The notes beneath the pieces are model-generated. The model had not been told where the DNA came from. It ran no database searches and was given only the letters and a program-made list of their open reading frames with translations. A DNA stretch of 64,000 bases from contig NZ_SSNX01000001.1 of the NCBI RefSeq assembly GCF_004801415.1, positions 186,001 through 250,000 on the forward strand, read 5' to 3'. The DNA is from Deinococcus sp. KSM4-11. GTDB taxonomy: Bacteria > Deinococcota > Deinococci > Deinococcales > Deinococcaceae. This document shows, piece by piece, positions 44,745-55,765 of the stretch. The translations under genes and the position numbers were made by a program. Every line of letters starts with the position of its first letter. The first letter of the stretch is position 1.

Positions 44745-46163
44745 ATGACGAACTCTCGACGCAGGAACAACGCCGACCAGCCGGGCGAGACGCGCGGCGA
44801 ATTCCGCTCCGGCCCGCTGGCCGGCACGGCGATCATGACCGGCCCGCACGTCCCGCAACGCGGCCTGCCGTGGGCCGATGTGGACGGCCAGGCGATCTTC
44901 GAGGGGGACATCGTCCTCGGCAGCGCCGCCGACCTGGCCGCCGCGCAGGGCGACGAGGGCACCGGACGGGCCGAGTCGATCGGGATCACCGGCCAGAGCT
45001 TCCGCTGGCCCGGCGGACGCATTCCCTACGAGATCGACCCGGCCATGCCCAACCAGCAGCGCGTGACGGACGCGATCGCGCACTGGCACGCGCACACCTC
45101 GATCCGCTTCGCGCCGAAGGCGGCGTCGGACATGAACTTCGTGCACTTCACGGGCGGCAACGGGTGCTCGTCCATGGTCGGCATGCGGGGCGGGCGGCAG
45201 GACATCACGCTCGGCAACGGCTGTTCGGCCGGGAACGCCATCCACGAGATCGGGCACACCGTGGGCCTGTGGCACGAGCAGAGCCGCGAGGATCGCGACA
45301 CCTTCATCACCATCAACTTTGCGAACGTCGATCCCAGCACGCAGCACAACTTCACGCAGCACATCCAGGACGGCGACGACCTCGGCGCGTATGACTACGG
45401 CTCGATCATGCACTACCCGGCCGACGCCTTCAGCATCAATGGGCAGCCCACCATCGTGCCGCGCCAGCCCCTCCCGGCCGGGGTGGTCATGGGGCAGCGC
45501 ACGGGCCTGTCGACCGGGGACATCGCGGGCGTGCGCGCCATGTACCCGCAGGTCAAGCCCATCAAAGAAGGCATCAAGGATATCCGCAAGGATCCCATCA
45601 AGGACATCCGCAAAGAGCCGGTCAAGGAGGGCCTCAAGGACATCCGCAAGGATCCCATCAAGGACGCTCCTAAGGACGGCATCAAGGAACCCATCAAGGA
45701 CCCGATCCGGGACACCATCAAGGAGATCCGCAAAGACCCGGTCAAGGACGGGCACAAGGATCCGATCCGCGACACCATCAAGGAAATCCGCAAGGATCCC
45801 ATCCGGGACACCATCAAGGAAGTCCGCAAGGATCCGATCTTCGACCGCATGCCCAAGGGCCCGGCCGCCGATCCCATCGGGCCGCCCGTGGGGCCGGTGC
45901 TGCCCGGCCGTGACCTGGGCGCAGGCGCGGGCATGACGCCCTTCGTGCTTGCCACGCCCAGCCGCGTGCCGAATTACGGCCAGATGGACGCCTTCACCCA
46001 GCAGGCCGACGAGCAGGCCCAGCTCCTGAGCGACTACGACATGGCCGCGCAGCAGCTGCAGGAACTCGAGGAGATGCTGGCCGAGGCTGAGGCCCACTAC
46101 GCGCAGGTGCTCGAGGCGTACGAGGCCGCCGTGCAGACCGTGCAGACCCTCGGGCAGGGCTGA
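44745..46163 (+). CDS. Astacin-like (M12A) metalloprotease with Lys/Asp-rich repeat tail
   Basis: The start is ATG 44745 with AAGGAG at good spacing, giving 472 residues. No signal peptide is seen. The protease domain (about 85-268) has ITGQSFRWPGGRIPYEID, the zinc site NAIHEIGHTVGLWHEQSR (His167, Glu168, His171, His177) and the Met-turn SIMHYP (Met222). Residues 271-366 are a degenerate repeat built of units such as IKDIRKDP, IRDTIKEIRKDP and VKEGLKDIRKDP. A Gly/Pro spacer and a C-terminal coiled coil (about 410-468) follow. The ATP-grasp gene starts three bases downstream. Astacin proteases cut proteins with one zinc; the repeat tail is not usual in the family and may be a substrate of the ligase. 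Confidence 0.88.
   Translation: MTNSRRRNNADQPGETRGEFRSGPLAGTAIMTGPHVPQRGLPWADVDGQAIFEGDIVLGSAADLAAAQGDEGTGRAESIGITGQSFRWPGGRIPYEIDPAMPNQQRVTDAIAHWHAHTSIRFAPKAASDMNFVHFTGGNGCSSMVGMRGGRQDITLGNGCSAGNAIHEIGHTVGLWHEQSREDRDTFITINFANVDPSTQHNFTQHIQDGDDLGAYDYGSIMHYPADAFSINGQPTIVPRQPLPAGVVMGQRTGLSTGDIAGVRAMYPQVKPIKEGIKDIRKDPIKDIRKEPVKEGLKDIRKDPIKDAPKDGIKEPIKDPIRDTIKEIRKDPVKDGHKDPIRDTIKEIRKDPIRDTIKEVRKDPIFDRMPKGPAADPIGPPVGPVLPGRDLGAGAGMTPFVLATPSRVPNYGQMDAFTQQADEQAQLLSDYDMAAQQLQELEEMLAEAEAHYAQVLEAYEAAVQTVQTLGQG
45557..45844 (+). repeat. Degenerate KDPIK/RDTIKEIRKDP coding repeat
   Basis: About 290 bases encode residues 271-366 of the protease. Motifs such as atccgcaaggatcccatc recur many times in related form. 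Protein units are roughly 8 to 15 residues, always placing Lys/Arg and Asp in turn. Confidence 0.8.
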
Positions 46164-46166
46164 AGC

Positions 46167-47138
46167 GTGATCGCGGTCGTCTCCTACCCGGGCGAGGAGC
46201 ACACGGACGACGTCGTGGCCCGCCTGCACCGCGCCGGGCGGGATGTGGTGCGCCTCGACCTCGCGGATTTCCCGGCCGCGTCGGGCCTGAGCTGCTCGTG
46301 GGAGCCGGGCGCGCCCGACGCGTACCGCGTGCACACCGCCGCCGGCGAGGTGAACCTGGCGGACGCCCGCGCCGGGTGGTGGCGGCGCGTGCGCGCCCAC
46401 ACCCTCGACCCGCTGGTGCAGGATCCGGACGCCGTGGCCTTCGCGCTGTCCGAGACGAACGAGGCGGTCAGCGGCATGCTCGACGCCCTGGGCTGCCCGT
46501 GGATGAACCCCCGCGAGGCCGACGCCGCCGCGCACCACAAGCCGCTGCAGTGGTCGGTGGCCCGGCAGGTCGGCCTGACCCTGCCGCGCACCCTGGTCAC
46601 CACCCGCCCCGACGACGCCCGGGCGTTCATCCAGGATCTCGGGGTGGGGAAGGTGGTGTTCAAGGCCTTCATCGCCATCCTCGAGGCGTGGCGGGAGACG
46701 CGGCTGGTCGAGCGGCAGGATCTGGATCAGCTCGACTCGGTGCGCTTCGCGCCGGTCATCTTCCAGGAGTACGTGCCGGGCGTGGACCTGCGCATCATCG
46801 CGGTCGGCGACCGGCTGTACACGGCGGAACTCGATGCGCAGGACACCTCGTACCCGGTGGACATGCGCATGGTGATCGGCGAGGCGAAGGTCAGGTCCGC
46901 CGAGCTGCCCCGCGCGCTCGAAGACCGCCTGCTGGAGCTGCAGCGCCGCCTGGGCCTGGTGTACGGCGCGATCGACATGCGCCGCACGCCGGACGGCGAG
47001 TACGTGTTCTTCGAGGTGAACCCCGCCGGGCAGTGGATGTTCGTCGAGGAGCGCACAGGCCTGCCGATCAGCCAGGCGGTCGCGGATCACCTGACCGTCA
47101 TGGCCGATACAGGCGCGCCGGAGGTCGTGCGCCGGTGA
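46167..47138 (+). CDS. MvdD-family ATP-grasp peptide ligase (graspetide type)
   Basis: The 323-residue protein starts three bases after the protease stop. The family features are an N-terminal Rossmann-like domain (MIAVVSYPGEEHTDDVVARL), MNPREADAAAHHKPLQWSVARQVGL, VIFQEYVPGVDLRIIAVGDRLY (ATP-binding lid and strands), LGLVYGAIDMRRTPDGEYVFFEVNPAGQWMF (metal-binding Glu and Asn) and GLPISQAVADHL. MvdD/MdnB-type ligases make side-chain ester or amide links between Ser, Thr or Lys and Asp or Glu in precursor peptides (graspetides). No short precursor gene is visible beside it; the repeat tail of the upstream protease is rich in Lys and Asp. Confidence 0.88.
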   Translation: MIAVVSYPGEEHTDDVVARLHRAGRDVVRLDLADFPAASGLSCSWEPGAPDAYRVHTAAGEVNLADARAGWWRRVRAHTLDPLVQDPDAVAFALSETNEAVSGMLDALGCPWMNPREADAAAHHKPLQWSVARQVGLTLPRTLVTTRPDDARAFIQDLGVGKVVFKAFIAILEAWRETRLVERQDLDQLDSVRFAPVIFQEYVPGVDLRIIAVGDRLYTAELDAQDTSYPVDMRMVIGEAKVRSAELPRALEDRLLELQRRLGLVYGAIDMRRTPDGEYVFFEVNPAGQWMFVEERTGLPISQAVADHLTVMADTGAPEVVRR

Positions 47139-47470
47139 GCGGCACCCTGCGCGGGCACCTGCTGCTGCCGGCCGGGCCGCTGCCGGCGCAGGCCGCGCGG
47201 GTGCGCGTGGAACTGCGGGACGTGGGCGTGCAGGACGCGCCCGCCCCGCTGCTCGCCGCCGCGCAGTGGCAGAACGTGGATCTCGCGGGTGGACGGGTCG
47301 CGTACCGCGTGCCGGACGTGCCGGACCTGACCGGCCGGCAGGTGGCGGTGCAGGTGCACGTGGATCTCGACGGCAGCGGGCAGATCACGCCCGGCGACCT
47401 GCTGACCACCCGGCACGTGCCCGTCACGGACCTGCGCGCGGACGTGGACGTGCCCCTCACGCGGGTGTAG
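47135..47470 (+). CDS. YscW/YbaY-like beta-sandwich protein
   Basis: The protein has 111 residues from GTG 47135, overlapping the ligase stop (GTGA). The pattern SGTLRGHLLLPAGPLPAQAARVRVELRDVGVQDAPAPLLA, then YRVPDVPDLTGRQVAVQVHVDLDGSGQITPGDLLTT, is that of the YbaY/YscW family, which are often lipoprotein-linked or chaperone-like. It lacks a signal peptide, unlike most relatives. Its tight linkage suggests it belongs to the protease/ligase system, perhaps as a chaperone or inhibitor. Confidence 0.75.
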   Translation: MSGTLRGHLLLPAGPLPAQAARVRVELRDVGVQDAPAPLLAAAQWQNVDLAGGRVAYRVPDVPDLTGRQVAVQVHVDLDGSGQITPGDLLTTRHVPVTDLRADVDVPLTRV

Positions 47471-47578
47471 GCAGCCCGACAGCGCCTGACCTGCCGACTC
47501 CACCGGTCGCGTGTCACGGTGGGCGGACGCGTCGGGCGCCCACACTCACGTCCCCTGTTTCCGGGCAGACTGAGGGCC

Positions 47579-48259
47579 ATGCCATCCGCCCTGCGGTTCC
47601 TGCTGCTTCCCCTGCTGGCCGTCGGCCTGAGCAGTTGCCTGCCCATCTCGGTCGGCCCACGCAGCCTCGCGCTCACGGCCATTGCCGACGACGCCCCCTG
47701 GACGATCCAGGACCTGCTCACGGCCGGCCGCGTGCCCCGGCACCTGCTGCGCTCCCTGCCGGATACCCTGGAACTCGCCCCGTTGGGAAGCGTGATCGTG
47801 GCGTGTCAGACCCGCGGCTCTCTATGGGGCCTGTGTAGCCACGTGACGCGCAAGGTCGGCCCGAACCTGCTCAGCGAGGAACCCGGCCCGCCCGGCAGCA
47901 CGTCCCGCACCCGTCCCGTGAACAGCCTGCTGGGCCGTGACGTGGTGTTCGTGCTGGACACCGGCGTCCAGCCCGGCCAGCTTCTGGCGCTGCAGGCCCG
48001 CGCCGACGCCCTGACCGGCAGCGCCTATCTGCTCAACGGCGAGACCGACGGCTTCGACTGCGTGACCTACCAGAACGCCCTGCAACGCGCCCTGGGCCTC
48101 CCGGACGTCGGGCCCCTCAATCCCCGCTGGAATGCCCATCTACCCGGCGATGTCCTGGCCGTCCCGACCAACCACCTGCTCTGGGTGGGCGTGCGTGACC
48201 TGGGGGCCGTGCATGGCCTGGGCACGGCGGCCACCACCGGCGGTGCAGACCAGCACTGA
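47579..48259 (+). CDS. Lipoprotein with possible papain-like fold
   Basis: The protein has 226 residues from ATG 47579 (MPSALRFLLLPLLAVGLSSC). The lipobox LSSC marks an exported lipoprotein. The mature part shows RDVVFVLDTG, GSAYLLNGETDGFDCVTYQNALQRALGL and LPGDVLAVPTNHLLWVGV. A Cys in a conserved-looking context followed by a His about 35 residues later is reminiscent of NlpC/papain-like amidases, but I cannot confirm a family. It lies about 110 bases after the ligase operon and may be a separate unit. Confidence 0.65.
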   Translation: MPSALRFLLLPLLAVGLSSCLPISVGPRSLALTAIADDAPWTIQDLLTAGRVPRHLLRSLPDTLELAPLGSVIVACQTRGSLWGLCSHVTRKVGPNLLSEEPGPPGSTSRTRPVNSLLGRDVVFVLDTGVQPGQLLALQARADALTGSAYLLNGETDGFDCVTYQNALQRALGLPDVGPLNPRWNAHLPGDVLAVPTNHLLWVGVRDLGAVHGLGTAATTGGADQH

Positions 48260-48287
48260 CCGGTCGTCCGGCAACGCGAAGCCACAC

Positions 48288-48327
48288 GTCCGCAGCGGCC
48301 CACATCACACGATGGGCCGCTGCGGAC
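48288..48327. terminator. 15-bp stem hairpin after the lipoprotein gene
   Basis: GTCCGCAGCGGCCCA (48288-48302) pairs perfectly with 48313-48327 across a ten-base loop. There is no U-tract, so it may be a Rho-assisted or processing hairpin rather than a classical terminator. The rest of the gap to purB (48328-48491) shows nothing I can name. Confidence 0.5.
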
Positions 48328-48491
48328 AGACACGAGGAGTGGACGGGAGTTCAGCCGAGAACCGGGAGCAAGCGGGTTTTCAACGACACCTCCATGGGGG
48401 GGTGAACAGAGTATGTGGGGAGGTGCCCCAGCGGCGCTGTGAGAGACCTGACCGCCGTGCCCCACGTTCGGGGGCCCTGACGGGGGGGTGC

Positions 48492-48497
48492 TACCCT
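48492..48497 (+). promoter_or_regulatory. -10 box TACCCT of purB
   Basis: TACCCT is followed by seven bases and GTG 48505, again a leaderless arrangement. Confidence 0.55.
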
Positions 48498-48504
48498 CCG
48501 GGGC

Positions 48505-49812
<1,308 letters not shown>

Positions 49813-49839
49813 GGTCTCGGAACACATACGATGACGCGC

Positions 49840-50784
49840 ATGGACGCCGTCGCCGTGCCCGACACCGTTCGCGCCTATGGCGGTAGTCTCGGAGAATTTG
49901 GCCTCGGCTGGCTGAACGCGCTTCCCGGCACCGTCGACGGGCTCTGCCAGGACTGGGGCCTGCGCCGGGAAGCGGCCCTGCCCGGTGGGAGCCGTTCCTA
50001 CGTCTGCCGCGTCACGACCACGGGCGGGCAGTCGGCTGTCCTCAAGGTCGCGCTGCCTGAACCCATGCTGAGCACGCAGATGGCCACCCTGATCGCCGCG
50101 CGCGGCCAGGGCTACGTGGAGGTGCTCGCCCACGACCTCCAGCGCGGAGCCCTCCTCATGGAAGCCCTGGGGGCACCGCTGGACGAGGACAGCGCAGACG
50201 TTCACAACGCGCTGACCATCACCGCCGGAACCCTTGCCCGTGCCTGGAAAGTGCCTGCCGAGTCCGTTGCCAGTCCGGGCGGTTCGACAGAACATAAGGC
50301 CGCTGGCCTGACGGCGCTGATCCACGGGTGCGTCCCTTACGCGCCTTCCATCACCGCCCCGGACGTGGTCACCCAGGCCCTCCGATATGCCGCCGAGCGC
50401 CTGGACGATCGTGATCCTGCGCGGCAGGTTCTCGTTCATGGCGATGCCCACCTCGGCAACCTGCTGCCGGTGTCCGGCCGTCGGCCCGGTGCCGAGACCG
50501 GCTACGTCTTCGTCGATCCCGAGGGCTTCCGGTGCGAACCGGAGTACGACCTCGGTGTCGCGGTGCGTGGCTGGAATGCCCGGCTGCTGGCCGCTGCCGA
50601 CGCGCGGACGGAGGTGCGCTCGTGGTGCGACCTGCTGGCGCGCGCCACCGGCACCGACGCGCAAGCCATCTGGCAGTGGGCGTACCTGGAGCGCGTCACG
50701 AGCGGCCTGTACCTGGCCCGGCACGGCCTGCCCGAGCTGGCGGTTCCGTTTCTGACGGTTGCCGGGAGATTGCTGGAAGCCTGA
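49840..50784 (+). CDS. Aminoglycoside/hydroxyurea phosphotransferase-like kinase
   Basis: Two in-frame starts exist, ATG 49831 and ATG 49840. TACGAT (49827-49832) overlaps the first, so the second is preferred as a leaderless start, giving 314 residues. The APH(6)/hydroxyurea-type kinase pattern is present: SYVCRVTTTGGQSAVLKVALP (Lys of the ATP site), LLMEALGAPL, VLVHGDAHLGNLL (catalytic Asp in HGDxHxxN) and YVFVDPEGFRCEPEYDLGV (metal-binding Asp). It phosphorylates small molecules and could confer drug tolerance; a metabolic kinase is equally possible. Confidence 0.88.
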   Translation: MDAVAVPDTVRAYGGSLGEFGLGWLNALPGTVDGLCQDWGLRREAALPGGSRSYVCRVTTTGGQSAVLKVALPEPMLSTQMATLIAARGQGYVEVLAHDLQRGALLMEALGAPLDEDSADVHNALTITAGTLARAWKVPAESVASPGGSTEHKAAGLTALIHGCVPYAPSITAPDVVTQALRYAAERLDDRDPARQVLVHGDAHLGNLLPVSGRRPGAETGYVFVDPEGFRCEPEYDLGVAVRGWNARLLAAADARTEVRSWCDLLARATGTDAQAIWQWAYLERVTSGLYLARHGLPELAVPFLTVAGRLLEA

Positions 50785-50915
50785 CCTCGCGCGCTGTCGC
50801 GCTGTCCGATCCGTCGGGCAGCGCCGGTGGTCGTGGTTTAGGGACGCTCAGGTGTCTCCCAGGTTCGGATTCAGGGAAGGGAAAGCGGCATTCATGCGTC
50901 AAGGGCGGGATCCCT

Positions 50916-50921
50916 TATCCT
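50916..50921 (+). promoter_or_regulatory. -10 box TATCCT, leaderless start
   Basis: TATCCT ends six bases before ATG 50928. Confidence 0.55.
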
Positions 50922-50927
50922 GCGCGT

Positions 50928-51296
50928 ATGGGATTTGTCATCAGACTCCTGGTCAATGCGCTGGCCCTGTACCTGCTCACGCGGGTGTACGGCGGCGTGA
51001 GCTTCGCCCCCGGCGCCGACGTGGTCAGCATCCTGATCGCGGCGCTGGTCATGGGGATCGTGAATGCGCTGATCCGGCCGGTGTTGCTGCTGCTGTCACT
51101 GCCCGTGAACGTGCTCACGCTGGGCCTGTTCACGCTGGTGGTGAACGGCGTGGTGCTGTACCTCGTGGCGGCGGTCACCGCCCTGAACGTGAACGGCTTC
51201 GGTGCGGCAGTCATCGGCGCGCTGATCCTCACCATCATCTCGTGGGTGCTGGACGCCATCGTGGGTGCGGCCGGGCTGGAGGGTCGGGACGGGTGA
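50928..51296 (+). CDS. Four-helix phage-holin-family membrane protein
   Basis: The 122-residue protein has four hydrophobic segments (IRLLVNALALYLLTRVYG, ILIAALVMGIVNALIRPVLLLL, LGLFTLVVNGVVLYLVAA, AAVIGALILTIISWVLDAIVG). This is the mycobacterial-type four-TM phage holin family (PF04020-like), which is widespread in chromosomes. Whether it makes holes or serves another membrane role is unknown; no lysis genes are around. panC starts at a GTG overlapping its stop (GTGA). Confidence 0.85.
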   Translation: MGFVIRLLVNALALYLLTRVYGGVSFAPGADVVSILIAALVMGIVNALIRPVLLLLSLPVNVLTLGLFTLVVNGVVLYLVAAVTALNVNGFGAAVIGALILTIISWVLDAIVGAAGLEGRDG

Positions 51297-52240
51297 CCGG
51301 TGGACCGGCCGCGCCGCAGCAGGAAACGCTGACCTCCGACGCGGCGACGCCGCCCCTGTACCTCGATCCGCTGCTGCTGCGCGCGGCGCTGAGCGGCCGG
51401 GGCGTGGTGGGGTTCGTGCCGACCATGGGCTACCTGCACGAGGGGCACGCGACCCTGATCCGACAGGCGCGCCGGGCATGCGACGTGGTGGTGCTGAGCA
51501 TCTTCGTAAATCCGTTGCAGTTCGGGCCGAAGGAAGACCTCGCCAAGTACCCGCGTGACCTGGAACGGGACCTGCACGTGGCAGCTGAGGCTGGAGTGGA
51601 CGCGGTGTTCTACCCGGAGGTCGGGACAATGTACCCGCCGGGCTTCGACACGCGGGTGGTGGTGTCCGGCGTGAGTGAGCCGCTGGATGGCGCCTCCCGG
51701 CCGGGGCATTTCGTGGGCGTGGCCACCGTGGTGCTGAAACTCCTGAATCTGGTGCGTCCGGACCGGGTGTTCCTGGGAGAGAAGGACTGGCAGCAGCTGG
51801 CGGTGCTGCGGCGCATGGTCACGGACTTGAACGTGCCGGTGGAAGTCGTGGGCGTGCCGACCGTGCGCGAGCCGTCCGGGCTGGCCATGAGCAGCCGCAA
51901 CTCGTATCTGAGCGCCCCCCAGAAACAGCGTGCGGTGGTGCTGGTTCAGGCCCTGCGGGCCGTGCAGGCGGCGTACGCGGGCGGGGAGCGCCGGACGTCC
52001 GCCCTGCGCCAGGCGGGACTGGACGTGCTGGCGCACGAGCCCGACGCCGAGGTGGAGTACCTGGACGTGGTGGGCGGTGACCTGCGGGCCCCTGATTCCC
52101 TGGTCCGTGACACGGCGGAAAGGAACCGTGTGGACAATGATCCCATGACCCGCGTGCTCGTGGCCGCCCGCATGTACGGCGTGCGCCTGATCGACAACCT
52201 GCCCTTGGACGTGGGGACTGCCCCTGGAGGCGACGCATGA
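51293..52240 (+). CDS. panC: Pantothenate synthetase
   Basis: The protein has 315 residues from GTG 51293. It joins pantoate and beta-alanine with ATP via pantoyl-adenylate. The HIGH-type motif is VPTMGYLHEGHATLIRQAR. VVVLSIFVNPLQFGPKEDLAKYPRDLERDL, HFVGVATVVLKLLNLVRPDRVFLGEKDWQQL and VREPSGLAMSSRNSYLS are the conserved ATP and substrate loops. The N-terminal 25 or so residues are an extension beyond the common start. pilT overlaps its end (ATGA), although the two are unrelated in function. Confidence 0.96.
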   Translation: MTGGPAAPQQETLTSDAATPPLYLDPLLLRAALSGRGVVGFVPTMGYLHEGHATLIRQARRACDVVVLSIFVNPLQFGPKEDLAKYPRDLERDLHVAAEAGVDAVFYPEVGTMYPPGFDTRVVVSGVSEPLDGASRPGHFVGVATVVLKLLNLVRPDRVFLGEKDWQQLAVLRRMVTDLNVPVEVVGVPTVREPSGLAMSSRNSYLSAPQKQRAVVLVQALRAVQAAYAGGERRTSALRQAGLDVLAHEPDAEVEYLDVVGGDLRAPDSLVRDTAERNRVDNDPMTRVLVAARMYGVRLIDNLPLDVGTAPGGDA

Positions 52241-53313
52241 CCCTGGACGAACTGCTCCGCGAGATGGTGACCCGCCGCGCCTCGGACGTGCACCTCCAGG
52301 CGGGCAGTCCACCGATGGGCCGCGTGGATGGGCAGCTGGTGCCTTTCGGCTCGCAGGCGCTGATGCCGCCCGACACGCTGGCCCTGGCCCAGGCGTTGAT
52401 GCCGGCCGAGCAGTGGGACGATTTCGAGTACCGGCACGAGCTGGACCTGGCGTACTCGGTCTCGGGGCTGGGCCGATTCCGTTGTAACGTGTTCCGCCAG
52501 CGCGGCGCGGTCGGGATCGTCATGCGGATCGTCTCGGACGCCATTCCGGGCTTCGAATCCCTGGGCCTTCCGGCCGACCTGATGCGCAGCCTCGCGGACT
52601 CGCCGCGCGGCCTGATCCTGGTGACCGGCCCGACCGGGAGCGGCAAGAGCACCACGCTGGCCTCCCTGCTCGACCACATCAACCGGACGTTCGCTTACAA
52701 CGTGATCACGGTGGAAGACCCCATCGAGATCCTGCACAAGAACAAGAAGAGCATTGTGGTGCAGCGCGAGATCGGCAGCGACACCCGCGACTTTCGCTCG
52801 GCGCTGAAGTACGCCATGCGTCAGGATCCGGACGTGATCATGATCGGCGAGATGCGCGACAAGGAGACCGTCGAGGCCGCGCTCTCGGCCGCGCAGACCG
52901 GCCACCTCGTGCTCTCGACCCTGCACACGCAGGACGCCGTGAGAAGCGTCAACCGCATCATCGATTTCTTCCCGCCCTACGAGCGCGACCAGATCCGCAT
53001 CCACCTGTCCGAATCGCTGGTCGGCATCATCAGCCAGCGGCTCCTGAAGCGCTCGGACGGTGTGGGGCGGGTGCTGGCGCTGGAGATCATGCTGAACACG
53101 CCCCTGGTGCAGGATTACATCAAGGACGAGGAGAAGACGCCGCTGATCAAGGACGCCCTGATCGAGGACAACATTCGTGGCATGCACACCTTCGACCAGC
53201 ACCTCGTGCAGCTGTACCGCAACCACCTGATCACCATGGACGAGGCCCTCGCGTCGGCCACCAGCCCGCACGAACTGAAGCTCATGGTCACGCGCAGCGG
53301 CATCGCCTTCTGA
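52237..53313 (+). CDS. pilT: PilT-type twitching-motility ATPase
   Basis: The 358-residue secretion-type hexameric ATPase powers type IV pilus retraction. It shows RRASDVHLQAGSPPMGRVDG (N-terminal domain), Walker A LVTGPTGSGKSTTLASLLDHIN, the Asp box VITVEDPIEI, Walker B QDPDVIMIGEMRDKETVEAAL, and the His box AAQTGHLVLSTLHTQDAV. The PilT signature AIRNLIRE-like loop is not obvious near the C-terminus, so PilU-like proteins cannot be excluded. The ATG overlaps the panC stop, so it depends on that message. Confidence 0.93.
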   Translation: MTLDELLREMVTRRASDVHLQAGSPPMGRVDGQLVPFGSQALMPPDTLALAQALMPAEQWDDFEYRHELDLAYSVSGLGRFRCNVFRQRGAVGIVMRIVSDAIPGFESLGLPADLMRSLADSPRGLILVTGPTGSGKSTTLASLLDHINRTFAYNVITVEDPIEILHKNKKSIVVQREIGSDTRDFRSALKYAMRQDPDVIMIGEMRDKETVEAALSAAQTGHLVLSTLHTQDAVRSVNRIIDFFPPYERDQIRIHLSESLVGIISQRLLKRSDGVGRVLALEIMLNTPLVQDYIKDEEKTPLIKDALIEDNIRGMHTFDQHLVQLYRNHLITMDEALASATSPHELKLMVTRSGIAF

Positions 53314-53372
53314 ACGGCCCCCGCCCGCCTCTCCAGATTGTCCAGCCTGATTCCAACCTGCGTGTTATGGCG

Positions 53373-53381
53373 TGGTAAACT
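53373..53381 (+). promoter_or_regulatory. Extended -10 promoter TGGTAAACT of the ABC ATPase
   Basis: TGG-TAAACT gives an extended -10 element (-10 at 53376-53381), leaving a leader of about 125 bases before ATG 53512. No clear -35 is seen. Confidence 0.5.
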
Positions 53382-53511
53382 TCGCACTGTCAGACAGGCG
53401 TCAGTGGAAGTCCGGGTTTCTCGTTCACGTACCCCGGTTGCCCGATCCGCTCCACCCCGCGTGGAGCCCATTCACGGGCAAGAGTAGGGGCGAAGAGGCA
53501 GGCGAAAGAGC

Positions 53512-54687
<1,176 letters not shown>

Positions 54688-54702
54688 ACCCAGCTTCGCC
54701 GC

Positions 54703-54727
54703 ACGCCGCCCCCGTGGGCGGCGTTTT
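54703..54727 (+). terminator. Rho-independent terminator after ugpC
   Basis: A 9-bp stem ACGCCGCCC/GGGCGGCGT (54703-54711 and 54716-54724) with loop CCGT is followed by TTTTC. Confidence 0.88.
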
Positions 54728-54768
54728 CATGTGGCATGCAAGATCGCCGGTTTACCCTGCGGTCGCCC

Positions 54769-54797
54769 TTTACCGTGCCCGGACAGGCCGCTAGACT
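54769..54797 (+). promoter_or_regulatory. Sigma-70 promoter of the amino-acid ABC operon
   Basis: -35 TTTACC (54769-54774) and -10 TAGACT (54792-54797) are 17 bases apart. The leader to ATG 54847 is about 45 bases and contains AAGGAG. Confidence 0.75.
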
Positions 54798-54846
54798 CCT
54801 CGGCATCCACTGCAGGCCAAGAAAGAACCAGCCCCAAGGAGCTTCC

Positions 54847-55602
<756 letters not shown>

Positions 55603-55618
55603 GCGCCCCCTGACCCGG

Positions 55619-55648
55619 CGGGACGGCTCCAGTGGGGTCGTCCCGTTG
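55619..55648 (+). terminator. Candidate attenuating hairpin between binding protein and permease
   Basis: CGGGACG (55619-55625) pairs with CGTCCCG (55639-55645) over a 13-base loop, followed by TTGCC. It could reduce permease expression relative to the binding protein. Confidence 0.45.
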
Positions 55649-55765
55649 CCATGGGCCGGGCTGGCGCCGTTCGGCCTGCCCACCGGGTCGCCGGTGTGGC
55701 ATCATCCACCAAATGTCCATGCGATCACTGTCCGCATCCGGCCACCGGTCTCCGTGGGATCAGGC

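Noticed and set aside
44634..47090. 818-codon minus-strand frame over the protease and ligase genes
   Set aside because: Composition is His/Val/Arg-rich and repeats mirror those of the real plus-strand protease; no domain is visible.
50928..51296. Holin-family protein as sign of a second prophage
   Set aside because: The family is common in chromosomes and it lies beside panC and pilT with no phage genes nearby.
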